From: a virus
IMG/VR virus record: IMGVR_UViG_3300045120_000173
Span: 1 to 21,497 of that record
Reading direction: 5' to 3' (one strand)
DNA length: 21,497 nucleotides
Shown here: piece after piece, positions 14,466 to 21,497 of the stretch
Numbering within the stretch: the first letter of the stretch is position 1
Layout of the letters: the number at the start of each line of letters is the position of its first letter
Notes under the pieces: model-generated
The model's input: the letters and a program-made list of their open reading frames with translations, nothing else
Told to the model about the DNA's origin: nothing
The model's database searches: none
Translations under genes and position numbers: made by a program

Positions 14466-14806
14466 AGGTGCTTCGCTGGTCGCTCGCATGGGATGGCGAA
14501 AAGGCGAAGTGGCTGGAGGAAATCGCCGAGGAGGAAGGGCGGCCGCCCAAGGCGCTCATTGACCGGCCGGAGCTCTTCCCCGGCAATGAGTGGTATCTCG
14601 AAGCGTTCTGGGAACTCTCGACGGATCGTGATGCCGGCATGGCGCTCGGCCCGATCCCGTTCAGCGCCATCAATCAATATGGCAAGCGGCTCGCGCTCGA
14701 CGCCGAGGAGTTTGATACCTTCCGCATCATGATCCGGGCGCTGGACGGCGCCTATCTCGACCACGCCGAGGCGCGTCGCAAGGCGCGCGAGAAGCAACAC
14801 AAATAG
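14459..14806 (+). CDS. Tail assembly chaperone C-terminal extension (gpT-like, -1 frame)
   Basis: This 115-codon frame is entered by -1 frameshifting and would form the C-terminal part of the long chaperone that recruits tail tube subunits. Visible features are LRWSLAWDGEKAKWLEE, ELFPGNEWYLEAFWELSTDRD, the IPFSAINQYGKRL helix, ALDGAYLDH and a basic KAREKQHK end. These match other siphophage gpT-like extensions. The only start codon nearby is a GTG at 14468 whose AGAGG lies flush against it, a poor initiation site. Frameshifting therefore explains the gene better than independent start. Confidence 0.85.
   Translation, partial: LIEVLRWSLAWDGEKAKWLEEIAEEEGRPPKALIDRPELFPGNEWYLEAFWELSTDRDAGMALGPIPFSAINQYGKRLALDAEEFDTFRIMIRALDGAYLDHAEARRKAREKQHK
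14471..14509 (+). promoter_or_regulatory. Possible stimulatory stem-loop after the slippery site
   Basis: CTTCGC at 14471-14476 can pair with GCGAAG at 14504-14509. TCGC at 14484-14487 can pair inside it with GCGA at 14496-14499. The stem begins 11 nt past the heptamer, slightly farther than usual. Confidence 0.5.
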
Positions 14807-14819
14807 GTCTCTGCCCAAC

Positions 14820-17375
14820 ATGGAAATGAACGTCATCCGCCGTGTTGAAATCCGCGGCTCGGCGCCCGGCGTGGCGGAAGCGACTACTCAGTTGCAGGGG
14901 CTGTCGAAGGCGCAGGATCAGGTTGCCGCGTCGGGCGAGAAACTCGGCACCGTCACCGACATCAATACGCGCCGACAGATCTCCGCGGCGCAGGCCATCG
15001 ACCGGCTGCGTGCCTCGATGGACTCCACATACCGGGCGCAGCAGCAACTGGAGCGTGGCCAGGCGCTGGTGGATCGCGCTTTCCAGCAGGGTGCCATCGA
15101 TGCAAACCGGCAGGCCGAGATGCTCGGCATGCTGCAACAGCGCTACCGGCAGGCAACGGCGGGATCGGCCGGCCTGCACCAGGCTAATACGCTGTCTAGC
15201 CAGCAACTCGGTGTCATGCAGTTCCAGTTGCAGGATATCATGGTTGGGCTGGCATCCGGGCAATCGCCGTTCACGGTGATGATGCAGCAGGGCTCCCAAC
15301 TCGCCCAAAGCTTCCGATCTGGAACCGGCGTTACTGCAGCGCTTCGGGCAATCGGTACCGGCATCGTCTCGTTCGTCACCAATCCGCTCAATCTCGCTGT
15401 GGTCGGCTTCGGCCTGGCGGCCGCGGCGGCAGTGGCGTTCTACCGGGCCGTCACGCAGGGCGGTGCATCGGTCGCCGATACGCTGAAGGAGCATGAAGAG
15501 CACATCCGCAGGATCAAGGATGCCTGGCAAGATGCCGGCAAGGCTATGGAGGCTTATGGCAGGGAGGGCATCAACGTTATCGAAACGCTTGATCGGCTGA
15601 CGACGGAGCGAATGCGGCAGCAGTTGATCAAGGGTGCAAGCGGCATCACCATGCCGCACGGGCCGCTGGATGCCATTTTCGGCAATCCTCTACAGCCGTT
15701 CGCAGGGGCCTTTGGAGCGCTCGACAAGAGCAAGGCCGCCGGCATGCCCGACATCCTGCAATTTCGTCGGCTCGTCGTGGAGGCGATGAATGCCCAGGGC
15801 GCGACCCAGAGCACTCAGAGATATGGCAAGAGCCTGCTCGAAACGACTGAAGAACTGGCCAAGATCCAAATCGAATTGGATGGCTATCACGAGAAGCTTA
15901 ACCGGGCGACAGAGGCAGCGCGGGTGGCGGCAACCGCGCAGGAACATCTGAAGCGCGTTACGGAGGAGGCGGGCGAGGCAGCCAAGAAAGCCGCCGACGC
16001 ACAGCAGGCGGGGCACGAGGCCTATCAGGATGCGCTCGACCGCAACATCAAGAAGACCGAAGAGCTGCGTACGGAAACAAGTAAGGCGTTCTCCTCCATC
16101 GTGCAGGATATCCGCTCCGGCGCGAGCGCTGGCCAGGTGCTGCTCAACATCCTCAATCGCATCTTCGACGCGGCGACGAACAAGCTCGGCGACATGATTG
16201 CCAATGCGCTGTTTCCATCCGGCGGAAAGGGCGGTGGATTGGGCGGGCTATTAGGCATCACGCCGCCGCCGGTTCCGGGGCAGGTCAATCCAGCACCGTT
16301 CACCGGATACGACCCGACGACCGGCAAGGTGATCGGGCCGACGGTTGTTCCCGATCCAATGGGGCGCGGCTATGATCCGTTGTCGGGACGGATGCGGCCG
16401 CTGCCGACCCCGCCGACGCCTCGTGTTCCGTTGACGAAGCCGCCGACTGGCGGGGCAGCGCCTGCACTAGATGGGAGTGGTGGTGGCACGGGCGGATTCT
16501 TTAGGACTGCTGGCAATTATCGTGGGCCGGTAAATGACGTTCTGACGAATGCATTGCGGGAAACGGCTTTGGCGCAGGGCTATGGCGTAGAGGCATTCTC
16601 CGGCCGTGGGGGACGCGCCAGCAATCCAGGCTCGATGCATCCTAGGGGATTGGCGACCGATTTCCGACTTATCGATCTAGCGACGGGCAAGCCGGTTGGT
16701 GGGGTTTCAAACCCTATCCGCCATCCAGAAATATTCCGGGCGTATGAACAATTCGCGCAGGATACTTATCAGACTCTTCTGAAGACCAATCCCGCTGCAG
16801 CGGCGCAATTCCGCTTCGGCGGTTATTTCAGCGACCGGCCGCTCGATGTCATGCACGCTGATATGGGCGGCATGCTCGGCAAAACCATGGGCGGCGGCAC
16901 ATGGGCCGGCGGATTGTCTGATGCGATGCGTGCCAGATATCCAGGCGCCGAATCGGTCGGCCTGGGTCAGCTTCTCAGCAGCCTGTTCGGCGGCCTCTTC
17001 GGTGGCGGAACTGGGGCAATGGTGGCGCATGCCGGCGGGCTGATCGGCGAGGGCGACCACATGCGGCCGAAAAGGCGCGTGCCGCTCGCCATGTTCGCCA
17101 ATGCCCCGCGCTATCACAGCGGCGGCTGGCTCGCCGCGGACGAGCGCCCCGCAATCCTGCAAACCGGCGAGCGGGTGCTCTCGCGGGCCGATGTGGCACA
17201 GGGGCGCCGCCGCGGCGGCGGATTCGCAACGACGATCAACGTTGACGCGCGGGGCTCCCAGATCGGCGAGACGCAAATCCGCGGCATCGTCGCCGGACAG
17301 CTCAAGGAGCACCGGACCGACCTGACCCGCCACTTCGGCGACGTGCAGCGGGCGCACAACCTGCTGAAGGGCTGA
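14820..17375 (+). CDS. Tape measure protein with embedded M15-like peptidase domain
   Basis: This 851-aa protein sets tail length and is ejected into the host envelope. Residues ~1-165 are helical and contain the prophage tape-measure signature LGVMQFQLQDIMVGLASGQSP (130-150). A hydrophobic stretch follows at 189-207 (PLNLAVVGFGLAAAAAVAF). Long coiled coils run ~220-430. A Pro/Gly linker (480-565) leads to a peptidase-like domain at ~570-712 with H607-x6-D614 and H679-x-D681. The end has the common motif YHSGGWLAADERPAILQTGERVL (765-787). The embedded domain suggests a D-Ala/peptide-cutting step in the peptidoglycan. ATG 14820 and ATG 14826 are both possible. Confidence 0.9.
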   Translation: MEMNVIRRVEIRGSAPGVAEATTQLQGLSKAQDQVAASGEKLGTVTDINTRRQISAAQAIDRLRASMDSTYRAQQQLERGQALVDRAFQQGAIDANRQAEMLGMLQQRYRQATAGSAGLHQANTLSSQQLGVMQFQLQDIMVGLASGQSPFTVMMQQGSQLAQSFRSGTGVTAALRAIGTGIVSFVTNPLNLAVVGFGLAAAAAVAFYRAVTQGGASVADTLKEHEEHIRRIKDAWQDAGKAMEAYGREGINVIETLDRLTTERMRQQLIKGASGITMPHGPLDAIFGNPLQPFAGAFGALDKSKAAGMPDILQFRRLVVEAMNAQGATQSTQRYGKSLLETTEELAKIQIELDGYHEKLNRATEAARVAATAQEHLKRVTEEAGEAAKKAADAQQAGHEAYQDALDRNIKKTEELRTETSKAFSSIVQDIRSGASAGQVLLNILNRIFDAATNKLGDMIANALFPSGGKGGGLGGLLGITPPPVPGQVNPAPFTGYDPTTGKVIGPTVVPDPMGRGYDPLSGRMRPLPTPPTPRVPLTKPPTGGAAPALDGSGGGTGGFFRTAGNYRGPVNDVLTNALRETALAQGYGVEAFSGRGGRASNPGSMHPRGLATDFRLIDLATGKPVGGVSNPIRHPEIFRAYEQFAQDTYQTLLKTNPAAAAQFRFGGYFSDRPLDVMHADMGGMLGKTMGGGTWAGGLSDAMRARYPGAESVGLGQLLSSLFGGLFGGGTGAMVAHAGGLIGEGDHMRPKRRVPLAMFANAPRYHSGGWLAADERPAILQTGERVLSRADVAQGRRRGGGFATTINVDARGSQIGETQIRGIVAGQLKEHRTDLTRHFGDVQRAHNLLKG
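16527..16955 (+). other. M15-type peptidase-like domain inside the tape measure
   Basis: Residues 570-712. The S-M-H-P-R-G-L-A-T-D pattern matches the S-x-H-x6-D zinc site of VanX/DD-peptidase-like M15 enzymes. H679 near the end (DVMHADMGG) would be the third zinc ligand. The closing TWAGGLSDAMRARYPGAESVG matches the tail of stand-alone phage peptidoglycan hydrolases. Confidence 0.65.
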
Positions 17376-17382
17376 CAGCGCG

Positions 17383-18099
17383 ATGTCGTCGATCACCTGG
17401 GATCACTCGCTACTCAAGCTGGTGAACATCAGCTACGACCTCGTCGCCTCGTCGATCGAAGGCGGACGAGCTCTCAACGGCCTGACCGGCGCAATCGATT
17501 TCTCGGGCGGCGGACTGTGGCGGATGTCGGCTTCCGTTGAACTCTACCAGCCGGAGGAGCATCGCGCCTGGTTCAAGATGGCGTCGATCCTGAACGGCGG
17601 CGTCAACTCCATCAACATGCCGTTCCGCACCGACCGCATCAACATGGATACGACGGTGCTCGCCTTTGAATCCGATCTGGTCGGCGATTTCAGCGTTGGC
17701 GCATCGACGATCTACATCCGCGTGCAGGGGCCGAGTGATGGGCTGCTGATGCAAGAGGGGATGATCTTCGGCCTGAATCACAGTTCCGGCGGGCTGCGGC
17801 AGCGCGTCTATCTCGTGAAACACATCATCAGCGCCACGGTCCATCCGACGCTGGACTATACCATTTACAACGTGGCCATACGGCCGACGCTGCGCGCCGA
17901 TGCCAGCAATGACGATCCGGTTGACTGGAGCCGGCCAGCCTGCCGCATGCGCCTGCCGAGCGGCGCGACGATGCGCTGGGACGTGACGGCCGAGCAGTTC
18001 TGGCTGGCGCAGAATTCGATTGAGCTGATCGAGGCGCTGCCAGTCGAGGATCCGCCTTACGACGAGGTGGTGGCGGTGTACGCCGCGCCCAGCACATGA
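17383..18099 (+). CDS. Minor tail protein at the distal-tail position
   Basis: This 238-aa protein follows the tape measure directly, where siphophages usually encode the distal tail protein that links tube to tip. The sequence is beta-rich, with GLTGAIDFSGGGLWRMSASVELY near residues 33-55, MPFRTDRIN at about 79-87, then QRVYLVKHI. A C-terminal ...PSGATMRWDVTAEQFWLAQNSIELIEA segment resembles distal-tail/minor-tail proteins of Rhizobiales prophages. The assignment is mostly positional. Only 7 nt separate it from the tape-measure stop, and no clear Shine-Dalgarno is seen. Confidence 0.68.
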   Translation: MSSITWDHSLLKLVNISYDLVASSIEGGRALNGLTGAIDFSGGGLWRMSASVELYQPEEHRAWFKMASILNGGVNSINMPFRTDRINMDTTVLAFESDLVGDFSVGASTIYIRVQGPSDGLLMQEGMIFGLNHSSGGLRQRVYLVKHIISATVHPTLDYTIYNVAIRPTLRADASNDDPVDWSRPACRMRLPSGATMRWDVTAEQFWLAQNSIELIEALPVEDPPYDEVVAVYAAPST

Positions 18100-18698
18100 C
18101 GCCATACATCGACCCGGACGTTGCGGCGGTATTCCGCGGCGGCGCCAATATCGGCATATTCTTCCGGCTCGACACGGATCCGGTGACGCGGCTGTGGCTC
18201 GGTGACGCCGACATCGAACTCGGTATCGAAAGCATCGACGAGGACGGCGCCGTCTATCTCGGCGGCGGCAAGATCGTGAACCTGCCCGACTTGGACATCC
18301 TCATCAACGGCAAGGCGGACAGGGCGGAGTTCTTCGTGTCCGGTGTCGATGCCGACTTCATGGCGCGGTTTGACGCCGAGGCGCCGCCGGTGAAGGGCGT
18401 TGAGGTCAAGGTCGGTATGGCGCTGCTCGATAACGACTATCAGCCGGTGACGCCGATCATTCCGCTGATCACCGGCTATGCCGACTTCTGGGCGATGGAG
18501 CGCAAGAGCGTGCTCGGCGCCGATACGCCACAGCAGATGATCAAGCTCAGTGTCGGAATGGGTGATACGGCGCGGCGAAGGCCGGCGCTTACATCGTGGT
18601 CGGATTCCCAGCAGAGGATGCTCTCGGCAGACGACGAGTTCTGTCAGCGCGTACCGCGCTACGTGCAGTCGTATACGGTCTCGTGGCCGCGTTTTTGA
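18096..18698 (+). CDS. Minor tail protein, tail-tip series
   Basis: This 200-aa protein starts at an ATGA overlap. Visible features are an NIGIFFRLDTDPVTRLWLG opening (about 18-36), DEDGAVYLGGG, LPDLDILINGKADRAEFFVSG near residues 63-83 and a basic C-terminal part ending ...YVQSYTVSWPRF. The same arrangement is seen in the series of small tail-tip genes between the distal tail protein and the central tip protein of many alphaproteobacterial phages. A tip or hub role is inferred. Confidence 0.65.
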   Translation: MTPYIDPDVAAVFRGGANIGIFFRLDTDPVTRLWLGDADIELGIESIDEDGAVYLGGGKIVNLPDLDILINGKADRAEFFVSGVDADFMARFDAEAPPVKGVEVKVGMALLDNDYQPVTPIIPLITGYADFWAMERKSVLGADTPQQMIKLSVGMGDTARRRPALTSWSDSQQRMLSADDEFCQRVPRYVQSYTVSWPRF

Positions 18699-18708
18699 TC
18701 TGCATCAA

Positions 18709-19137
18709 ATGCTGCTTGGCGACTTCCTTGAACGGTCCGGTGGCGAGCGCTGGCCGCGGGATCGTCGCTGCCCGACGCTGTTCGCAGCACATTGGGCAAG
18801 ACTGTCGACCGGGCGGGATCCGCTGGCGCCCTGGCGGGAACTCTATACCGACGCGGCGAGCGAGGAGCGCATCATAGCCGCGGCCGGCGGCTATCTGGCG
18901 CTCGTCAGGCAGGCATTGGAGGGCATCGGCTGGCAGCCGGTAGATGTGCCCGATGACGGCGACATAGGTGTGCTCGAGGGGGTGCTGGCGATGAGCGAGG
19001 CGGGGCCGGTGCAGGGACAAGTCGCAGCCATCCGCTGCGGCAGCTTCTGGATCGTGCGGGCGCTCGCCGGCATTCGCGGCATCGACATCGCGCAGCTTGC
19101 CGCGTGGCGGGCTCCACCAGAGGCGTTTGGCGCGTGA
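18709..19137 (+). CDS. DUF6950/NlpC-like tail protein
   Basis: This 142-aa protein has the layout of DUF6950/NlpC-P60-related tail proteins encoded just before the central tip protein. Visible are MLLGDFLERSGGERW, then C21 in a RDRRCPTLFAAHW segment, TGRDPLAPWRELY and a later DDGDIGVLEG. The family often reads W-G-x-x-D-C at the first site; here it is W-P-R-D-R-R-C. The later region lacks the usual His, so peptidase activity is doubtful. ATG 18709 is chosen because upstream in-frame sequence reads through the previous gene and gives a poor Arg/Ser-rich leader. There is no good Shine-Dalgarno. Confidence 0.68.
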   Translation: MLLGDFLERSGGERWPRDRRCPTLFAAHWARLSTGRDPLAPWRELYTDAASEERIIAAAGGYLALVRQALEGIGWQPVDVPDDGDIGVLEGVLAMSEAGPVQGQVAAIRCGSFWIVRALAGIRGIDIAQLAAWRAPPEAFGA

Positions 19138-21317
19138 GGGCTATTCGGTGGCTGGGAGCGGCCAGCGCTGCTGGTGGGGCATCGCTCTGGCCGCAAACGG
19201 CATATGCGGGAGCGTTGATCGTCCCGCTGCTCACTTCGGCGCTGACGCCGCTGTTTGGTGCGACGGCGGCAGCCTGGATCGCGCCAATCATCCTGACCGT
19301 CGCCGGCATTATCCTGTCGGTGCTGCTGGCGCCGAAGCCGCCCAAGCCGGAGGACGGGCACTTCGCCTTTCAGCAGGCAGTCCCCTATCGCATCTGGGCG
19401 GTCGGCACGACGCGCATTGCCGGCGCCACCATGCTCAAGGAGGAGTTCGACGGGCCGCTCTACTACGTGGCGGCATGCGGCGGCCATCGCTTCGCCGAAT
19501 GGCGGCAGTTCTGGCTGAATGACGACCGCGTCGACATCGTCGCCGTCCACGAGAAGGGCGGCAACGTCAACGGCCTCGGCGACGGTCGCTACGGCGACGG
19601 CGTCATCAGCCTGTTTTACCGGCTCGGGCTGCCGACCGAGACAAGCTACAGCACCGAATTCGGGGTGGGTGGCTGGTATCCCGAATGGAGCGCCGCGGCG
19701 CGCGGCGACGGGCAGGCGTCGATCGGCATGAAGGCGCGCAAGGCCGGGCCGGACGAATTCTCCCGGCGCTATCCGGCGGTGCCGCCGTCACCCAGCGCGA
19801 CATGGGATACGGCGCTGGTCTGGGATCCGCGCGATTCCGGACAGGACCCCGACGATCCGGACACCTGGGAGTTCTCGCGCAACGCCATCCTCTGCCTGCT
19901 GTGGTTCGAGTGCTTCTGCGAGTTCGGGCCACAGCGTGACTACCACATCGCCATCCTGCCGGTGCTCGCCCAGTGGAAGGGCGAGGCGGACATCTGCGAC
20001 GAGGACGTGCCGCTGAAGGCCGGCGGAACCGAAAAGCGCTACGAGGTCGGCGGGTGGGTAACGACCGAGCAGGATCCCGATGTCGGGCGGCAGGCCATCC
20101 TGGCGGCCGGCGATATCCGCATCTACGAGCGCGGCGATGGCGCGCTTGTGCCCTGGTGCGGCAAGTTCCGCACACCGACCATTACGCTGATTGATTCCGA
20201 CATTTCCGGCTTCTACCTGCCGACCGAGATTCCGAACGAGGAGGCGGTCAATTCGCTCAAGGTGACGTTCACCTTCCCGGATGCCGGCTACACGACCGCG
20301 GAAGCCGATCCGTGGGAGGACGAGGCGGATCAGGTTGCCCGCGGGCGCAAATATGTGACGACCGGGCAATACAATTGGGTCGGCAGCTTCAGCCAGGCGC
20401 GGCGGTTGGCCAAGCGCGAATTCTACCGGCTGCAAACCCCGCGCCGCGGCACGCTCGAACTCCGCTTCAGCGGGATCAATGCGGCTTATGAGCGGTGGAT
20501 CACCATCGACAGCAACGGCGCGCCGGCGCGCCTCTCGGGCGTCATCGAGAATCTCGGCTCGCAACTGTCGCTGTCACGCGGCGGCACAATCTTCATGGGC
20601 TTCGTCGGGACCGATGCGGCAATCGACGACTGGGACGAGGATGTCGACGAGGGCAACGCCCCGCCGGTGCCGATCGTCATCTCGTCGAGCGCGTTGCAGG
20701 TGCCGACCAACGTGGATCTGGTGTTTGAGGTGCTGGGCGGCACCTATCATGTGTCGGTAAGCTTCGACGAGCCGAGCAACGGCGATCTGGCCTACGAAGT
20801 GCATTGGCGGGTAGCCGACGACGGCGGCGGCTCGCCCGGCCCGTGGTCGGCAAACATCCACTACGGCATGACGCCGGCGGTCGGCGGGCGAGTGGAGCTC
20901 TCGCTCACCGGCGTGGCCCTCAATACAGACATCGAGGTCGAGGTCCGTTCGGAGGCCGATCACGGTGGTTTCTCCGGCTGGTCGGCGACGGAGACCGTCA
21001 GCACGGATACCGGGGCCGTGGCACCGTCGAGCCCAACGATCACCTCGCAGTCCGGCGCCGCCGGGCAGTGGACGATCACGTTCAAGGCGCCGAACAGCGC
21101 CAACTACTTCGGCTCACGGGTCTACAGCGTCATCAGCGGCGGCGGGTTTGGCTCGGCGACCGATCAGTTCGGCATCATCACAGGCACGCCGAACAGTTCG
21201 AAGACGAAGACGAAGAGCAGCGTCGCGGCGGGCACGTATGACCTTTACGTCCACGCCGAGAATTCGGACGGCGCGGCGAGCTCACCGGCCGGCCCGGTCA
21301 GCGTGACGGTCACATGA
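19134..21317 (+). CDS. Central tail-tip / host-specificity protein with fibronectin-III-like end
   Basis: This 727-aa protein starts at GTG 19134 (GTGA overlap); a GTG at 19104 would add ten residues. The N-terminus is hydrophobic: a signal-peptide-like start (RAIRWLGAASAAGGASLWPQ, with AYAG near 23-26) and a second hydrophobic segment at about 50-66. The core matches alphaproteobacterial tail-tip proteins: PYRIWAVGTTRIAGATML at 84-101, EEFDGPLYYV, then later SFSQARRLAKREFYRL. Residues ~523-626 and ~627-727 are two fibronectin-III-like beta domains. It probably forms the tip hub that contacts the receptor. The 3' stop overlaps the next gene (ATGA). Confidence 0.85.
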   Translation: MRAIRWLGAASAAGGASLWPQTAYAGALIVPLLTSALTPLFGATAAAWIAPIILTVAGIILSVLLAPKPPKPEDGHFAFQQAVPYRIWAVGTTRIAGATMLKEEFDGPLYYVAACGGHRFAEWRQFWLNDDRVDIVAVHEKGGNVNGLGDGRYGDGVISLFYRLGLPTETSYSTEFGVGGWYPEWSAAARGDGQASIGMKARKAGPDEFSRRYPAVPPSPSATWDTALVWDPRDSGQDPDDPDTWEFSRNAILCLLWFECFCEFGPQRDYHIAILPVLAQWKGEADICDEDVPLKAGGTEKRYEVGGWVTTEQDPDVGRQAILAAGDIRIYERGDGALVPWCGKFRTPTITLIDSDISGFYLPTEIPNEEAVNSLKVTFTFPDAGYTTAEADPWEDEADQVARGRKYVTTGQYNWVGSFSQARRLAKREFYRLQTPRRGTLELRFSGINAAYERWITIDSNGAPARLSGVIENLGSQLSLSRGGTIFMGFVGTDAAIDDWDEDVDEGNAPPVPIVISSSALQVPTNVDLVFEVLGGTYHVSVSFDEPSNGDLAYEVHWRVADDGGGSPGPWSANIHYGMTPAVGGRVELSLTGVALNTDIEVEVRSEADHGGFSGWSATETVSTDTGAVAPSSPTITSQSGAAGQWTITFKAPNSANYFGSRVYSVISGGGFGSATDQFGIITGTPNSSKTKTKSSVAAGTYDLYVHAENSDGAASSPAGPVSVTVT

Positions 21318-21497
21318 TCGAGGCAACCGGCAAGGTCGCGGAGAAGCTCGTCAACGGCTTTGCCGGCTCGCCGGCATTGTTGTTCGTGGCCGTGCTCAAC
21401 ATCGCCGTTATAGGCATGGCCGGCTACGCGCTGGTCTCGGTCGCCAAGATGGCGAGCGAGGGCCGGACGCAGATTACCAACCTGCTGCAAGCGTGCA
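21314..21497 (+). CDS. Partial small membrane protein (holin-like?), cut by window end
   Basis: Only the first 61 codons are present. The visible part has a polar start (MIEATGKVAEKLVNGF), one hydrophobic segment (PALLFVAVLNIAVIGMAGYA, about residues 20-39) and a polar stretch ending ...ITNLLQAC at the edge. Similar one-helix proteins follow tail-tip genes in Rhizobiales prophages and may belong to the lysis module. Holin identity is a guess. ATG 21314 overlaps the previous stop as ATGA. Confidence 0.7.
   Translation, partial: MIEATGKVAEKLVNGFAGSPALLFVAVLNIAVIGMAGYALVSVAKMASEGRTQITNLLQAC

Noticed and set aside
18550-18708. Upstream extension of the DUF6950-like frame across the end of the previous gene, possibly by +1 frameshifting at TTT TGA (18693-18698)
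   Set aside because: The extended leader is Arg/Ser-rich with no fold, the upstream protein ends naturally, and a simple ATG at 18709 explains the gene. The missing Shine-Dalgarno is the only hint in favour.

Overview
The window is a compact, high-GC, single-strand block of tailed-phage morphogenesis genes, all on the + strand. It comes from a siphovirus or from a prophage of that type: there is a tape measure, a tail tube, a tail terminator and a frameshifted tail chaperone, but no sheath or contractile baseplate gene. Codon choice and the look of the tail-tip, connector and last-gene proteins suggest a host in the Alphaproteobacteria, probably Rhizobiales. That host call is inference. No integrase, repressor or att site is in view, so virus and prophage cannot be told apart.

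Head start (1-5547): small terminase, large terminase with ATPase and nuclease motifs, a fused prohead protease and HK97-type major capsid protein, a 91-aa charged low-complexity protein, and the portal. The capsid gene precedes the portal, the reverse of the usual HK97 order.

Surface-protein block (5477-9869): five genes lie between the portal and the connector genes. They encode a coiled-coil/collagen-like fibre, a 92-aa beta-rich protein, a LamG-like protein, a 126-aa protein resembling baseplate/fibre N-terminal domains, and a 736-aa beta-helix tailspike-like protein. The last carries two copies of a ~70-aa inserted domain. Their position inside the head/neck operon raises the possibility that they decorate the head or neck.

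Connector and tail tube (9866-14806): a phiE125-gp8-like connector, a small one-helix membrane protein, a putative head-closure protein, an HK97 gp10-like protein, a tail terminator, a free-standing HNH endonuclease gene, the tail tube protein, a 72-aa protein, and a tail assembly chaperone pair. The pair is joined by a -1 slippery heptamer (A AAA AAC at 14453-14459).

Tail tip (14820-21497): a tape measure with an embedded M15-like peptidase domain, two minor tail proteins in the distal-tail positions, a DUF6950/NlpC-like protein, a large tail-tip protein ending in fibronectin-III-like domains, and the start of a one-helix membrane protein that may open a lysis module.

Almost every junction is an ATGA, GTGA or TGATG overlap, or a gap under 25 nt, so the block probably behaves as one translationally coupled operon. 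No gene-free stretch exceeds about 35 bases. No tRNA, CRISPR, insertion sequence, promoter or terminator was recognised.
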